Shown here piece by piece: positions 8,297 through 18,197 of a stretch of 64,000 bases of DNA. The notes under the pieces were generated by a model, which made no database searches, had not been told where the DNA came from, and saw only the letters and a program-made list of their open reading frames with translations. The position numbers and the translations under genes are program-made. Positions within the stretch are counted from its first letter, which is position 1, and each line of letters starts with the position of its first letter. Source of the stretch: Nisaea nitritireducens (lineage in GTDB: Bacteria; Pseudomonadota; Alphaproteobacteria; Thalassobaculales; Thalassobaculaceae); the NCBI RefSeq assembly GCF_014904795.1, contig NZ_JACZFS010000007.1, positions 1-64,000 on the forward strand, written 5' to 3'.

Positions 8297-11200
8297 CTAT
8301 TCTGCCGCTTCGGGGCTTTCTTCGACTGCCTTGTTCCGTCCGAACAGACTCATCACGAACACGAAGAAGACCGGTACGAAGAAGACCGCCAGAACGGTTG
8401 CCGAGATCATGCCGCCGAGCACGCCGGTGCCGATGGCATTCTGGCTGGCCGCACTGGCCCCCGTCGCGATGGCGAGCGGGAGCACGCCGAAGGAGAAGGC
8501 GAAGGACGTCATCAGGATCGGCCGGAAACGCAGGCGGGCCGCCTCGACGGTAGCGTCGAACAGGGATTGGCCCTCGGCGCGCAGGTCCTTGGCGAATTCC
8601 ACGATCAGGATCGCGTTCTTTGCCGACAGACCGATGATGGCGATCAACCCGACCAGGAAGTAGACGTCGTTCGGCATGTCCCGCGACATGACGGCGAGGA
8701 CGGAACCAATGGCGCCCAGCGGCACCACCAGCATGACCGAGATCGGGATCGACCAGCTCTCGTAGAGTGCCGCCAGCAACAGAAAGACGAAAACGATGCT
8801 GAGCGCGATCAGCAACGGTGCCTGTGCGCCGGACTGGATTTCCTGCAGAGACTGACCGGTCCACTCATAGCCGAAGCCCGGGCCGAGATTGTTGGCGATC
8901 CGCTCTACCTCGGCGATGGCATCGCCCGACGAATAGCCGGCGGACGCCTGACCGCTGATCCGGATCGTCGGATATCCGTTGTAGCCGACAACCTGGGCCG
9001 CGCCCGTGACCCATTCCACTGTTACGAAATTGGACAATGGAACCATGCCGCCATGGGTGTTGCGGACCGTCATCTTGAGAATGTCGTCAGTGGACATCCG
9101 CTGGTTCTGATCTGCTTGAACAGTCACCCGCTGCATGCGACCGACATTCGGGAAGTCGTTGACATAGGTCGAGCCGAGCTGGGTCGAGATCGTCTCGTTG
9201 ATATCGGCAAAGGTCACGCCGAAGGTGTTGGCCTTCTCCCGGTCGACGACCAGATTGACCTGCACGGCATCCGGTAGCCCCGATATGCGCAAGCCCTGCA
9301 AAATGGGGCTTTGCCTGCCCTCAGCCAACAACCGGTTGGTGCCTTCGACCAGGGCCTCGTGACCCAGACCGCCGCGATCCTGTAGACGGAAATCGAACCC
9401 GCTGGAGTTACCGAGACCGCGAATTGGCGGCGGAGAGAGGGCGAAGGTCCTGCCATCCTTGATCTGGAACAGCTGGCCGTTCGCCCGTCCGGCGATTGCC
9501 GTGGCGGAATTCTCGGGTCCTCGCTCGCCCCAGTCCTTGAGCGGCACGAAGGCGATAGCGGCATTGTCACCGGTGCCGGAGAAGCTGAAGCCGGCCACCG
9601 TTACGATTTGGGCGACGCCGTCCTTGCCGATGAAGGTTTCCTCGACCTGCTTGATCACCTCCATCGTGCGGTTGGCACTCGCTTCCGCCGGGGCCTGCAT
9701 GTCGACCAGAAGATAACCCTGATCCTCGTTCGGAATGAACGCGGTCGGGAGCTGCATCCAGAGATACCCAAGCCCTGCAAGCAGGGCCAGATAGATGATC
9801 ATGTACCGTCCGGCACGATGGGTCATGCGGCCGACAAAACTGCTGTAATTGCGCGCTGTCTTGTCGAAACCACGGTTGAACCAGCCGAAGACGCCACGTT
9901 TCTCCATAGAGTGACCGGCCTCGACCGGCTTCAGGAAGCTTGCGCACAGGGCTGGCGTCAGGGACAGCGCGAGGAAGCCGGAGAACAGGATCGACACCAC
10001 CATGGTCAGGCTGAATTGCTGATAGATGACGCCGACCGCGCCCGGGAAGAAGGCCATCGGGACGAACACCGCCATTAGCACCAGCGTGATGCCGACGATT
10101 GCCCCGGTGATCTGCTTCATTGCCTTGCGGGTTGCTTCGCGCGGGGAAAGACCTTCCTCGCTCATGATGCGCTCGACATTCTCGACCACGACGATGGCGT
10201 CGTCGACCAGGATGCCGATTGCCAGCACCATGGCGAACATTGTCAGCACGTTGATGGAGAAGCCGCTGGCCATCATGACGGCGCAGGTGCCGAGCAGAGC
10301 GACGGGAACAACCAGTGTGGGGATGATCGTGTAGCGGAAGCTCTGAAGGAAGACGAGCATCACAATGAAGACCAGTCCCACGGCCTCGATCAGCGTGTGG
10401 AGAACCTTCTCGATGGAGACTTCCACAAAAGGCGCGGTGTTGTAGGGGATCTTGTACTCAACCCCGTTCGGGAAGAAGCGTGCTAGCTCCTCCATCTTGG
10501 CTTCGATTGCGTTGGCGGTTTCAAGGGCGTTACCGCTCGGAGAGAGCTGCACGCCGAGAGCTGCTGTCGGCTGTCCATTCAACCGCGCTGCCGAAGTATA
10601 GGACTCACCGCCGATCTCAATGCGAGCAACGTCGCGCAGCCGGACAGTCGATCCGTCGATCTGGGCCCGGAGCACGATGGCGCCGAATTCCTCGGGGGTC
10701 TTGAGTTGCCCTTTCACCAGGACACTGGCGGCAATCTGTTGGTCTTTTGTAACCGGTTTTGCGCCGATACGGCCTGCGGCGACCTGGGCGTTCTGGGCCT
10801 GGATCGCATTGACAACGTCTTCCGTGGTGAGATTGAGGCCGAGCATCTTGTCCGGGTCGAGCCAGACGCGCATGGATTGTTCGGTGGAGAACAGCCGTGT
10901 GTTGCCGACGCCGCCGATCCGCCGGATCTCGCCGTCGACATTCCGGCTGAGATAGTCACCCAGCCCGATGGCGTCGAGCGTGCCGTCCGTCGATGTGAGC
11001 GTGACCACAAGAAGGAAGCCTGTGCCGGCCCGCTCGATGCGCATGCCCTGGCGGGAGACGGTTTCCGGCAATCGCGCTTCGACCCGGCTGATCCGGTTCT
11101 GGACTTCAACCTGTGCGTCTGCGACGTCCGTGCCGGGCTCGAACGTGACAGTGATGCTGATTTGCCCGGATGAGTCTGATGTCGATTCGAAATAGAGCAG

Positions 11201-11422
11201 TCCGGGAATGCCATTCAGCTCATTCTCGATCGGCCGGGTGACGCTTTCATACATGTCTTCCGGCGTCGCGCCCGGGTAAGTGGTGCTGACCGTGATCTGT
11301 GGCGGCGCAACATTGGGATATTGCGCAACGGGCAGAAACGGGATCGCAAGGGCGCCGGCCAGCATAATGAAGATGGCGACGACCCAGGCGAAGATGGGTC
11401 GGTCAATAAAGAAACTTGCCAT
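8297..11422 (-). CDS. RND multidrug efflux pump, HAE1 family inner-membrane transporter
   Basis: A 1041-residue AcrB/MexB-type proton antiporter, normal family length. It opens with MASFFIDRPIFAWVVAIFIM and has two RND halves with large periplasmic loops. TM4 carries the paired acidic residues in GILVDDAIVVVENVERIM. The second half shows the matching GLSAKNAILIVEFAKDL segment. It follows the membrane fusion protein by 12 bases. No outer-membrane TolC-type gene is adjacent, so the pump presumably uses a channel encoded elsewhere. Substrates cannot be predicted. Confidence 0.95.
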   Translation of the reverse strand: MASFFIDRPIFAWVVAIFIMLAGALAIPFLPVAQYPNVAPPQITVSTTYPGATPEDMYESVTRPIENELNGIPGLLYFESTSDSSGQISITVTFEPGTDVADAQVEVQNRISRVEARLPETVSRQGMRIERAGTGFLLVVTLTSTDGTLDAIGLGDYLSRNVDGEIRRIGGVGNTRLFSTEQSMRVWLDPDKMLGLNLTTEDVVNAIQAQNAQVAAGRIGAKPVTKDQQIAASVLVKGQLKTPEEFGAIVLRAQIDGSTVRLRDVARIEIGGESYTSAARLNGQPTAALGVQLSPSGNALETANAIEAKMEELARFFPNGVEYKIPYNTAPFVEVSIEKVLHTLIEAVGLVFIVMLVFLQSFRYTIIPTLVVPVALLGTCAVMMASGFSINVLTMFAMVLAIGILVDDAIVVVENVERIMSEEGLSPREATRKAMKQITGAIVGITLVLMAVFVPMAFFPGAVGVIYQQFSLTMVVSILFSGFLALSLTPALCASFLKPVEAGHSMEKRGVFGWFNRGFDKTARNYSSFVGRMTHRAGRYMIIYLALLAGLGYLWMQLPTAFIPNEDQGYLLVDMQAPAEASANRTMEVIKQVEETFIGKDGVAQIVTVAGFSFSGTGDNAAIAFVPLKDWGERGPENSATAIAGRANGQLFQIKDGRTFALSPPPIRGLGNSSGFDFRLQDRGGLGHEALVEGTNRLLAEGRQSPILQGLRISGLPDAVQVNLVVDREKANTFGVTFADINETISTQLGSTYVNDFPNVGRMQRVTVQADQNQRMSTDDILKMTVRNTHGGMVPLSNFVTVEWVTGAAQVVGYNGYPTIRISGQASAGYSSGDAIAEVERIANNLGPGFGYEWTGQSLQEIQSGAQAPLLIALSIVFVFLLLAALYESWSIPISVMLVVPLGAIGSVLAVMSRDMPNDVYFLVGLIAIIGLSAKNAILIVEFAKDLRAEGQSLFDATVEAARLRFRPILMTSFAFSFGVLPLAIATGASAASQNAIGTGVLGGMISATVLAVFFVPVFFVFVMSLFGRNKAVEESPEAAE

Positions 11423-11434
11423 GTCTGCTCTGCC

Positions 11435-12613
11435 TTACTGGGCGCTCGAATTAGCGGCTTGCTGCCACGGTTGGGGCGTGACTTTCGCGCCAGGGCGGAT
11501 CTTCTGGAAACCTTCGACGACAATCTGCTCACCGACGGCGAGGCCGCTTTCCACGACCCACCGGTTGCCGGTGGCCTCGCCAAGGGCGACCTGTCGAAGC
11601 TCCAGGGTGCCATCCGGCGCAACGACATAGAGCCGGGCCTTGCCTGCGGTATCACGCTGGATCGCCTGCTGGGGCACTGCAATCGCGTTGTGACGGATGC
11701 CCTGCTCGATCCGGACCCGTACATACATGCCGGGCAGAAGGGCTGTATCCGGGTTCGGGAACTCGCCGCGCAGAGTAATCTGACCGGTCGTCGAGTCGAC
11801 AGTGCTTTCCTGAAGCAAGAGGCGCCCGCTCTGCGGATACGGAGCGCCATCGTCGTAAAGCAGATGGACCGTAGCAGCGCCATCAGCCGAAACCGATACT
11901 TCGCCGCCATTCATGGCTTTGCGGAGTTGCCGGAGTTCCTTGGCCGACTGTGTGAAGTCGGCATAGACGGGATCGAGCTGCCGGATCACGGCGAGGCTTT
12001 CGGTGCTGGTGTTTCCGACGAGGGCGCCTTCGGTGATCAGGGCGCGCCCGATCCGGCCGGAGATCGGTGCCTTGACGTTTGTGTAGTGAAGGTCGAGCTC
12101 TGCCGCGGCAAGGCCTGCACTGGCAAGCGCGACATCCGCGTCGGCCTTGGCGAGAGCGGCGACGGCATCGTCGCGGGTCTGGGCGCTGGCAACCTTGCGG
12201 GACTGCAGCTCCTGCTGCCGGTCTGCGGTTCGCTTGGCCTGTTCCTGCGTCGCAAGCGCACGCTTCAGGGTTGCGCGCGCGCTCTGAACCTGAACTTCGA
12301 ACGGTGCCGGATCGATCTTGTACAGAACGTCGCCTTGATTGACGATGGTCCCCTGCTCGAAGACGCGTTTGACAACGAGCCCGGATATCCGGGGGCGGAC
12401 CTCGGCAATATTCGTCGGCGCAATCCGTCCGGGAAGCTCGTTCACGACCGGGATATCCTCGGCGGCGGCGGTGACGGTACTGACAGCGACAGGCGGACGA
12501 GCCGGAGCCGCGGCCACCGGTTTCTCCTCTGTCAAATCAACGTCGCAAGCTGCCAGGACCGGCAGGACCGCGATAGTGAAAGCCAAGGCCCGGATAGTCT
12601 TGGTAAAGGGCAT
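11435..12613 (-). CDS. RND efflux periplasmic adaptor (membrane fusion) lipoprotein
   Basis: An AcrA/MexA-type adaptor of about 392 residues. The signal peptide ends in a lipobox (VLPVLAAC), so it should be anchored by a lipidated Cys. Then come the barrel-sandwich hybrid (IAEVRPRISGLV, YKIDPAPF), an alpha-hairpin coiled coil with many Ala, Gln and Lys residues, the second lipoyl half (TNVKAPISGRIGR) and the beta-barrel region. The ATG at 12613 is chosen because AGGAG precedes it and a clean signal peptide follows; the upstream extension has neither. It lies between the TetR gene and the pump in one operon. Confidence 0.93.
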   Translation of the reverse strand: MPFTKTIRALAFTIAVLPVLAACDVDLTEEKPVAAAPARPPVAVSTVTAAAEDIPVVNELPGRIAPTNIAEVRPRISGLVVKRVFEQGTIVNQGDVLYKIDPAPFEVQVQSARATLKRALATQEQAKRTADRQQELQSRKVASAQTRDDAVAALAKADADVALASAGLAAAELDLHYTNVKAPISGRIGRALITEGALVGNTSTESLAVIRQLDPVYADFTQSAKELRQLRKAMNGGEVSVSADGAATVHLLYDDGAPYPQSGRLLLQESTVDSTTGQITLRGEFPNPDTALLPGMYVRVRIEQGIRHNAIAVPQQAIQRDTAGKARLYVVAPDGTLELRQVALGEATGNRWVVESGLAVGEQIVVEGFQKIRPGAKVTPQPWQQAANSSAQ

Positions 12614-12708
12614 GACGAACTCCTGTGGATGGATCCGGCTTTGATCTATGGGGGGCGTGTGCTGCGGATCTATATGGGCGAAGGGATGATGGGCTATAGA
12701 ACGGCGGC

Positions 12709-13299
12709 TCAGGGCGAATCCGTCACTTCGTCGCACGCGCGTTCTTCGGGCTCCTGGTCGACCAGCCAGCGAATCTCGGAAAGCAAACGTTTCCGCTCCT
12801 CGCTCGGCCATTTATAAAGGCCAAGCCACTCCAGTGATTTCAGGCCTTCAACGGCGAGAAAGGCAAGGAGTGGACCACGCGGTTTCTCAGATGTTTCCAT
12901 CAGATGTGCGATTCTCTGGGTGAACATGTCCTGCACCGGCCGGCGCAAATCGGCGTCTTGCGATACGACAGCGCAAAGGCCAAGCGCGACTTTGCGGTCC
13001 TCGTCCGATAGCTCCTGCAACTCCGAACTCAAACGGGCGCGGATCGCGACATTGGGCACCGGACCCAGATGCTGCTCGATCCCTTCAATCCGGTTGCTCT
13101 CCGTGGCGATGCGGCGCTCGACCAGAGCTTTGAGCAGAGCCTGTTTTGTCTTGTAGTCGTAGAGCACGCTGGCCTTGCTGATGCCGGCCTCGGCAGCGAC
13201 GGATTCGAGCGTCAGCTGTCCGGCGCCGTCGCGGGCAGCGACGGCTTGTGCTGCATCCAGTACAGCTTCGCGATCGATAGATCTGGGACGTCCAACCAT
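12709..13299 (-). CDS. TetR/AcrR family repressor of the efflux operon
   Basis: A 196-residue TetR regulator. The N-terminal helix-turn-helix is clear (AVLDAAQAVAARDG, LTLESVAAEAGISKASVLYDY). The C-terminal ligand domain has the TetR_C-type HAQ/LEWLGLYKW region. It is the first gene of a tetR-MFP-RND operon, so it very probably autoregulates and represses the pump. An inverted repeat 23-40 bases upstream of its start is the likely operator. Confidence 0.9.
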   Translation of the reverse strand: MVGRPRSIDREAVLDAAQAVAARDGAGQLTLESVAAEAGISKASVLYDYKTKQALLKALVERRIATESNRIEGIEQHLGPVPNVAIRARLSSELQELSDEDRKVALGLCAVVSQDADLRRPVQDMFTQRIAHLMETSEKPRGPLLAFLAVEGLKSLEWLGLYKWPSEERKRLLSEIRWLVDQEPEERACDEVTDSP

Positions 13300-13321
13300 G
13301 CTCGTGCGGGCAATCTATTTA

Positions 13322-13339
13322 TTTCCGATTGGTCGGAAA
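13322..13339. promoter_or_regulatory. TetR operator candidate
   Basis: An 18-base inverted repeat with arms TTTCCGA and TCGGAAA around TTGG, lying between tetR and the divergent PAS_5 gene. Its size, symmetry and position fit a TetR-family operator controlling the efflux operon, and possibly the PAS gene as well. Confidence 0.6.
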
Positions 13340-13515
13340 GTAATCACGGCTTGAACGATGTCAAGATTTCAGAGCAATAAAATTGTGCGGTGCATGGTAA
13401 GATTATGCTGCATAAGCGAACAATTTTGGCGAAAGCTTTGAGCGGCGGTTTTTTGTAGGGGTGTGGCCGCCGGACGGTTAGAACCTCATCTGAGAAGACA
13501 CAAGGAGTTTCGAGG

Positions 13516-14175
13516 GTGATTTCGATCAGCGGCAATACTGGTCCTGATATCGATCCAGATTGGTCGGAGCCGATGCCACAATCCATTGAGGCATCGGCCA
13601 ATCGCATTATCAATGGCGAGCGGACGCCGGAATTCGATCATCTGCGTGCCGAGATCACGTTTGTCGCCGCCGAAACGGTCGTACCGGAACCCAAGCTGAT
13701 CTTCCTTTATGACTATTGGGCCACGATCCGTGAGGCGGAAAGTCGCCTACCGATGCGCAAGGACATCGACGTTCTCGAGCTTCGCGAGGCGATCGGGAAC
13801 ATCATGATGCTCGATGTCCTGGACGACGGGTTCGACGCGCGATACCGGGTCTACGGTACCGGTGTCGCCGAATATGCGGGGCATGACTGGACCGGGACAG
13901 CGCTCTCCGAAATGTGCAGGAAAACCCGGACGCCATTGGCTCTGCTGTACCGGGCCTGCTATCTCGCCGTCTATCGCACGGGACGACCGATCTACACGGA
14001 AACCATGTCACCAAGTTGGCTCGCACCAAAAGCCTGGCGGCGGATGATTCTTCCCTATGCCGATGCCGAGGGAGCCTGTGTCGGCTTCATGGTCGGAAAC
14101 ATTCCGGTAAAGCCGCAAATCAAGGATATCGATCCAAAGGATGCCGCCAATTCCTTGATTTACCGGAACCGTTGA
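13516..14175 (+). CDS. PAS_5 domain protein, second copy
   Basis: A 219-residue protein with a PAS_5-type domain. LIFLYDYWATIREAESRLPMRKDIDVLEL is followed by NIMMLDVLDDGFDARYRVYGTGVAEYAGHDWTG, closing with RRMILPYADAEG. It has no transmembrane segment or output domain. The start is GTG with AAGGAG upstream. It is the same family as the protein at 7569-8180 on the other side of the efflux operon. Function unknown; a ligand-binding or partner-switch role is only an inference. Confidence 0.72.
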   Translation: MISISGNTGPDIDPDWSEPMPQSIEASANRIINGERTPEFDHLRAEITFVAAETVVPEPKLIFLYDYWATIREAESRLPMRKDIDVLELREAIGNIMMLDVLDDGFDARYRVYGTGVAEYAGHDWTGTALSEMCRKTRTPLALLYRACYLAVYRTGRPIYTETMSPSWLAPKAWRRMILPYADAEGACVGFMVGNIPVKPQIKDIDPKDAANSLIYRNR

Positions 14176-14251
14176 CCGGCTTGTCAGCGTCTCTCTCTTT
14201 GCTACTATCCAATCTTCTAGCTTGCCGCGCCAATTGTCATTCCGCGAGGTT

Positions 14252-15019
14252 ATGGTCGACATTTTGCAGCCGCCACCACCAGTCGCGGACTGGGCTTATT
14301 TCCTCGATTTCGATGGCACGCTCGTGGATATAGCGCCACGCCCGGAAGCGATCCGGGTAAGTGCTGCCCTGCCTGAATTGCTTGAGAATGTCCATCGCGT
14401 CACCGGCGGCGCAGTCGCCGTGGTTACCGGCCGCACCCTGGCCAATCTGGACGGTTTCCTTCACCTGCCCCATCTTGCAGCCTCTGGCGTACATGGCCTG
14501 GAGCGCCGGGGCTCCAGCGATATCGATCCCCGTGAATTACTGCAGGCGCGGGACGCACTGGCCGAGGTTCGGATTTGTGCCGCCAAGCTGCTTTCGGCCT
14601 GCCCGTCACTTCAGGTTGAAGACAAGGGCGTGGCGATCGCCGTTCATTTCCGGTCCGTGCCGGAGAGGGGAGCGGAAGTGTATCGGCTGTTGTCGCAGGC
14701 GGCTAAAGCAGGAAACGGGGCTCTTGCGGTCTTGTGTGGGAAGATGGTGGTGGAAGTGAAGCCGTCTGTCGCCACCAAGGGAGCTGCCGTGGAGGCTTTT
14801 ATGGCACAGCCGCCCTTTGCCGGGCGGCGCCCGTGTTTCATCGGTGACGATGTGACCGACGAGGACGGCTTTCGCGTCTGCAAGGCGCGCGGTGGCGTCA
14901 CCATCCATATTGGCCCTGACGGGAACGAGACCATGGCCGATTACCGCCTGGCGTCCCCGGATGCGGTGCATGGCTGGCTGGCGCAACTTCTTCATGCAAA
15001 GCAGGAGGCGATTTCGTGA
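14252..15019 (+). CDS. otsB: Trehalose-6-phosphate phosphatase
   Basis: A HAD-superfamily phosphatase of about 255 residues that removes phosphate from trehalose 6-phosphate. The nucleophile motif is FLDFDGTLVDIAP and the metal motif is GDDVTDEDGF. A conserved Lys lies in MVVEVKPSVATKG, with the T6PP cap region between. The ATG at 14252 is preceded by GCGAGG; the frame is open upstream to a TTG at 14222. It overlaps the GH15 gene by four bases (GTGA), so translation is coupled. Confidence 0.92.
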   Translation: MVDILQPPPPVADWAYFLDFDGTLVDIAPRPEAIRVSAALPELLENVHRVTGGAVAVVTGRTLANLDGFLHLPHLAASGVHGLERRGSSDIDPRELLQARDALAEVRICAAKLLSACPSLQVEDKGVAIAVHFRSVPERGAEVYRLLSQAAKAGNGALAVLCGKMVVEVKPSVATKGAAVEAFMAQPPFAGRRPCFIGDDVTDEDGFRVCKARGGVTIHIGPDGNETMADYRLASPDAVHGWLAQLLHAKQEAIS

Positions 15020-16803
15020 GCACGCTGGAACTCGGGCTGATCGGCAATTCCGCGATCAGTGCATTGATCGATGGCACGGGGCGAATATCGTGGTGTTGTC
15101 TGCCGCGGTTCGATGGCGACCCGTTTTTCTCCTCTCTGCTCGCCGACGAGGAACAGGCCGCGACGCGCGGTTACTGGTCCGTCGAGATTGAGAGGCAGGT
15201 TTCGACGAAGCAGCGCTATGAGCACAATACGGCCATTCTGGTAACGACAATGACGGATGCCGACGGTGCATCCCTGGAGATTCGGGATTTCTGCCCGCGG
15301 TTCCGCAACTACGACCGGATGTTCCATCCGACCATGGTGATCCGGCAGATTAACGCGCTGAACGGCAGTCCGAAAATCCGGGTGCGCATCCGTCCGACCA
15401 GCGATTACGGATCCAGTCGCCCGATTGTTGCACGCGGCTCAAACCATATCCGTTACGTCTGCCCTGACCTGACAATGCGACTGACGACGGATGCTGCCGT
15501 TTCCTATTTGCTCGAGGAGAGCTGGTTTCTGCTCGACAAGCCGGTGACCATGCTCCTCGGCCCTGACGAGAGTTTGACATCGTCTCTGTCCGAGACGGCG
15601 CGCACTTTCGAGGAACGGACAGCGGACTATTGGCAGGACTGGAGCCGGGCGCTGTCGATCCCGTTCGAATGGCAGGACGCAGTTATCCGCGCCGCCATTA
15701 CCCTTAAACTCAGTACTTATGAAGAGACCGGCGCCATTGTTGCCGCGATGACGACATCGGTGCCGGAAGCGGCAGGGTCGGAACGAAACTGGGATTACCG
15801 GCTGTGCTGGCTCAGGGACGCCTATTTCGTCGTTCATGCTCTTAACCGGCTGTCAGCGACCAAGACGCTGGAACGCTACCTCGGCTATATCAGCAATGTC
15901 GTCGTCAATGCCGAGCATGACGATTTGCAGCCGCTGTATGGCCTGTCCTTCGGGCACAAGCTCGACGAATATACGGTCGACGGGCTCGCCGGTTATCGCG
16001 GCAACGGTCCGGTCCGGGTCGGCAACGCGGCCTATACACAGATCCAGAATGACGTGTACGGCGCTGTCATCCTTGCCGCCGCGCAGACCTTTTTCGACAG
16101 CCGGATCGTGCGACAGGGGAACGAGGAGCTTTATCGCAAGCTCGCGGCCTTCGGCCGGCACGCGGTGGAGAAGTTCGACAAGCCCGATGCCGGCCCCTGG
16201 GAGCTGCGGACCATTGCGTCGGTCCATACCTTCTCAGCCCTGATGTGCTGGGCTGCCGCGGACCGCCTGGCCCGCATTGCCGATCATCTCGGTCATGCCG
16301 AGGATGCGGCAGAGTGGAGCGCTCACGCCGTAACCATGCGGGACAGAATTATGAACGAGGCGTGGAACGATGGGCTTGGCAGCTACGTTTCCACCTTCGG
16401 CGGGGATCAGATGGATGCCAGTCTGCTGCTGATGCATGAGCTCGGATTTCACGCTGGGACCGACGAACGGTATGTCGGCACGGTGGCGATGATCGAGAAG
16501 CACCTGCGCAAGGGCGGTCATCTGTTCCGCTATATCGCGGCGGACGATTTCGGTGTGCCCGAGACTGCGTTCAACGTCTGTACCTTCTGGTTCATCGAGG
16601 CACTTGCCGTTACCGGACGGGAAGAGGAGGCGCGAGAGATGTTCGAGGGCATGCTGGCCTGCCGCAACAAGCTCGGGCTTCTGTCGGAGGATACCGACCC
16701 GAAAACCGGCGAGCTTTGGGGCAATTTTCCCCAGACCTATTCGATGGTCGGCCTGATCAAGTGCGCCATGCGCCTGAGCCGGAAATGGGAGGATGCGTTT
16801 TGA
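15016..16803 (+). CDS. Glycoside hydrolase family 15 protein (trehalase/glucoamylase-like)
   Basis: A 595-residue cytoplasmic GH15 enzyme. The N-terminal beta-sandwich begins LGLIGNSAISALIDGTGRIS. The (alpha/alpha)6 barrel carries NWDYRLCWLRDA near the first acid and LWGNFPQTYS near the second catalytic Glu region. It starts with GTG overlapping otsB and ends overlapping the otsA TTG. Prokaryotic GH15 enzymes include trehalases and dextran or amylose glucosidases. Its place between otsB and otsA suggests a trehalose-linked substrate, but the specificity is not visible in sequence. Confidence 0.88.
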   Translation: MSTLELGLIGNSAISALIDGTGRISWCCLPRFDGDPFFSSLLADEEQAATRGYWSVEIERQVSTKQRYEHNTAILVTTMTDADGASLEIRDFCPRFRNYDRMFHPTMVIRQINALNGSPKIRVRIRPTSDYGSSRPIVARGSNHIRYVCPDLTMRLTTDAAVSYLLEESWFLLDKPVTMLLGPDESLTSSLSETARTFEERTADYWQDWSRALSIPFEWQDAVIRAAITLKLSTYEETGAIVAAMTTSVPEAAGSERNWDYRLCWLRDAYFVVHALNRLSATKTLERYLGYISNVVVNAEHDDLQPLYGLSFGHKLDEYTVDGLAGYRGNGPVRVGNAAYTQIQNDVYGAVILAAAQTFFDSRIVRQGNEELYRKLAAFGRHAVEKFDKPDAGPWELRTIASVHTFSALMCWAAADRLARIADHLGHAEDAAEWSAHAVTMRDRIMNEAWNDGLGSYVSTFGGDQMDASLLLMHELGFHAGTDERYVGTVAMIEKHLRKGGHLFRYIAADDFGVPETAFNVCTFWFIEALAVTGREEEAREMFEGMLACRNKLGLLSEDTDPKTGELWGNFPQTYSMVGLIKCAMRLSRKWEDAF

Positions 16804-18197
16804 GCCGTCTGGTCGTCGTCTCCAACAGGGTAGCGCCGGTCGAGGAAGGCAAGGCGTCCGCAGGCGGACTGTCTGTCGCGGTCGAGGAAGCCTTCACCGG
16901 GATCGGTGGGCTCTGGTTCGGCTGGAACGGGAAGATCGAAAACAGCACCCCGGCCCAGGTGACGATGCATGAAGGCAAGCGGTTCGCACGGGCGACGATG
17001 CCACTCAGCCGCAAGGATTATAACGAATTCTACGCCGGCTACAGCAATTCGACCCTCTGGCCGTTGATGCATTATCGGCTGAACGTGATGAACTATTCCC
17101 GGGCGCACGCCGAAGGCTATCGCCGGGTGAACGAGTTGTTCGCCAACAACCTGACGCCGTTGCTGGAGCCGGACGATCTGATCTGGGTGCACGATTACCA
17201 TCTCTTCATTCTGGGGCGTGATCTGAAGCGCCGTGGGTTGAAGAACCGGATGGGATTCTTCCTGCACACGCCGTTTCCGCCGCCGGACATGTTGAAGGCC
17301 TGCACCGAGCACGAGGAGATTGTCCGGGCGTTGCTCGATTATGACGTGATCGGCTTCCAGACGGAGAATGACGCACGAAACCTGCTGGAATATGTCCGCC
17401 GCATACCTGGGGGAACGGTGCGAGGAAACCGGGCAACGGCATTTGGAAAGTCGTCCCGGGTGCAGGCCTTTCCGATCTCGATTCATCCTGAAGAAATGGC
17501 CCGGACGGCTGCTCGCACGGTTAATTCCAATCGAGCCCGACAGTTGCGCCGCTCTCTTGGCGAAAAACAGCTGATTATCGGGGTCGACCGGCTGGATTAT
17601 TCCAAGGGGCTGGATAATCGTTTTTCCAGCTACGAGCGGCTGATGGAGAACTATCCCGAAAACCGGGGCAGCGTTACCCTGATGCAGATCGCGCCGCCAT
17701 CGCGGGGGGATGTCCAGAGCTACAAGGAAATCCGGGAAAAACTTGAAGGCATGGCCGGGCACATCAATGGCCGGTTCGCGGAATTCGACTGGGTGCCTAT
17801 CCGCTATCTGAACAAAAGCTACAGGCGTGATGTACTGGCTGGGTTTTTCCGGATCGCAAAGGTTGGCCTTGTCACGCCGCTTCGTGACGGCATGAACCTG
17901 GTGGCGAAGGAATATGTCGCCTCCCAGAACCCGGAAGATCCCGGAGTTTTGGTACTGTCCCAGTTCGCGGGGGCCGCCGCCGAAATGGATGGGGCCGTGA
18001 TCGTCAATCCGTTTGATGAAGAAGGCATGATGGATGGCCTGCAATCGGCGCTGCGCATGTCCCGCGAAGACCGGATAGAACGCCATCAGTCCATGATGGA
18101 GATCCTCAAGCGGAACGATTTGCAGCGTTGGCGGCGGCGTTTCCTCGATGCCTTGAGGACGCCGCGGGCAACCTCGGACCGGGCTGGGGCGGACTAG
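16800..18197 (+). CDS. otsA: Alpha,alpha-trehalose-phosphate synthase
   Basis: A GT20 glycosyltransferase of about 465 residues that makes trehalose 6-phosphate from UDP-glucose and glucose 6-phosphate. Signatures are SNRVAP with [33 protein letters not shown] and [16 protein letters not shown]. The start is TTG ([11 protein letters not shown]) within the overlap TTTTGA with the GH15 stop, behind GGGAGG. With otsB it forms the complete OtsAB pathway, usually used for osmotic, desiccation or heat protection. Confidence 0.94.
   Translation: MSRLVVVSNRVAPVEEGKASAGGLSVAVEEAFTGIGGLWFGWNGKIENSTPAQVTMHEGKRFARATMPLSRKDYNEFYAGYSNSTLWPLMHYRLNVMNYSRAHAEGYRRVNELFANNLTPLLEPDDLIWVHDYHLFILGRDLKRRGLKNRMGFFLHTPFPPPDMLKACTEHEEIVRALLDYDVIGFQTENDARNLLEYVRRIPGGTVRGNRATAFGKSSRVQAFPISIHPEEMARTAARTVNSNRARQLRRSLGEKQLIIGVDRLDYSKGLDNRFSSYERLMENYPENRGSVTLMQIAPPSRGDVQSYKEIREKLEGMAGHINGRFAEFDWVPIRYLNKSYRRDVLAGFFRIAKVGLVTPLRDGMNLVAKEYVASQNPEDPGVLVLSQFAGAAAEMDGAVIVNPFDEEGMMDGLQSALRMSREDRIERHQSMMEILKRNDLQRWRRRFLDALRTPRATSDRAGAD

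Noticed and set aside
12614-12811. N-terminal extension of the efflux adaptor
   Set aside because: The clean lipoprotein signal and AGGAG site place the start at 12613; the extension is Arg-rich and not conserved-looking.
11321-12817. Plus-strand frame of 498 codons opposite the efflux adaptor
   Set aside because: Shadow of the adaptor gene; no start context or domain.
16737-18086. Minus-strand frame of 449 codons opposite otsA
   Set aside because: Shadow of otsA, which carries all catalytic motifs on the plus strand.
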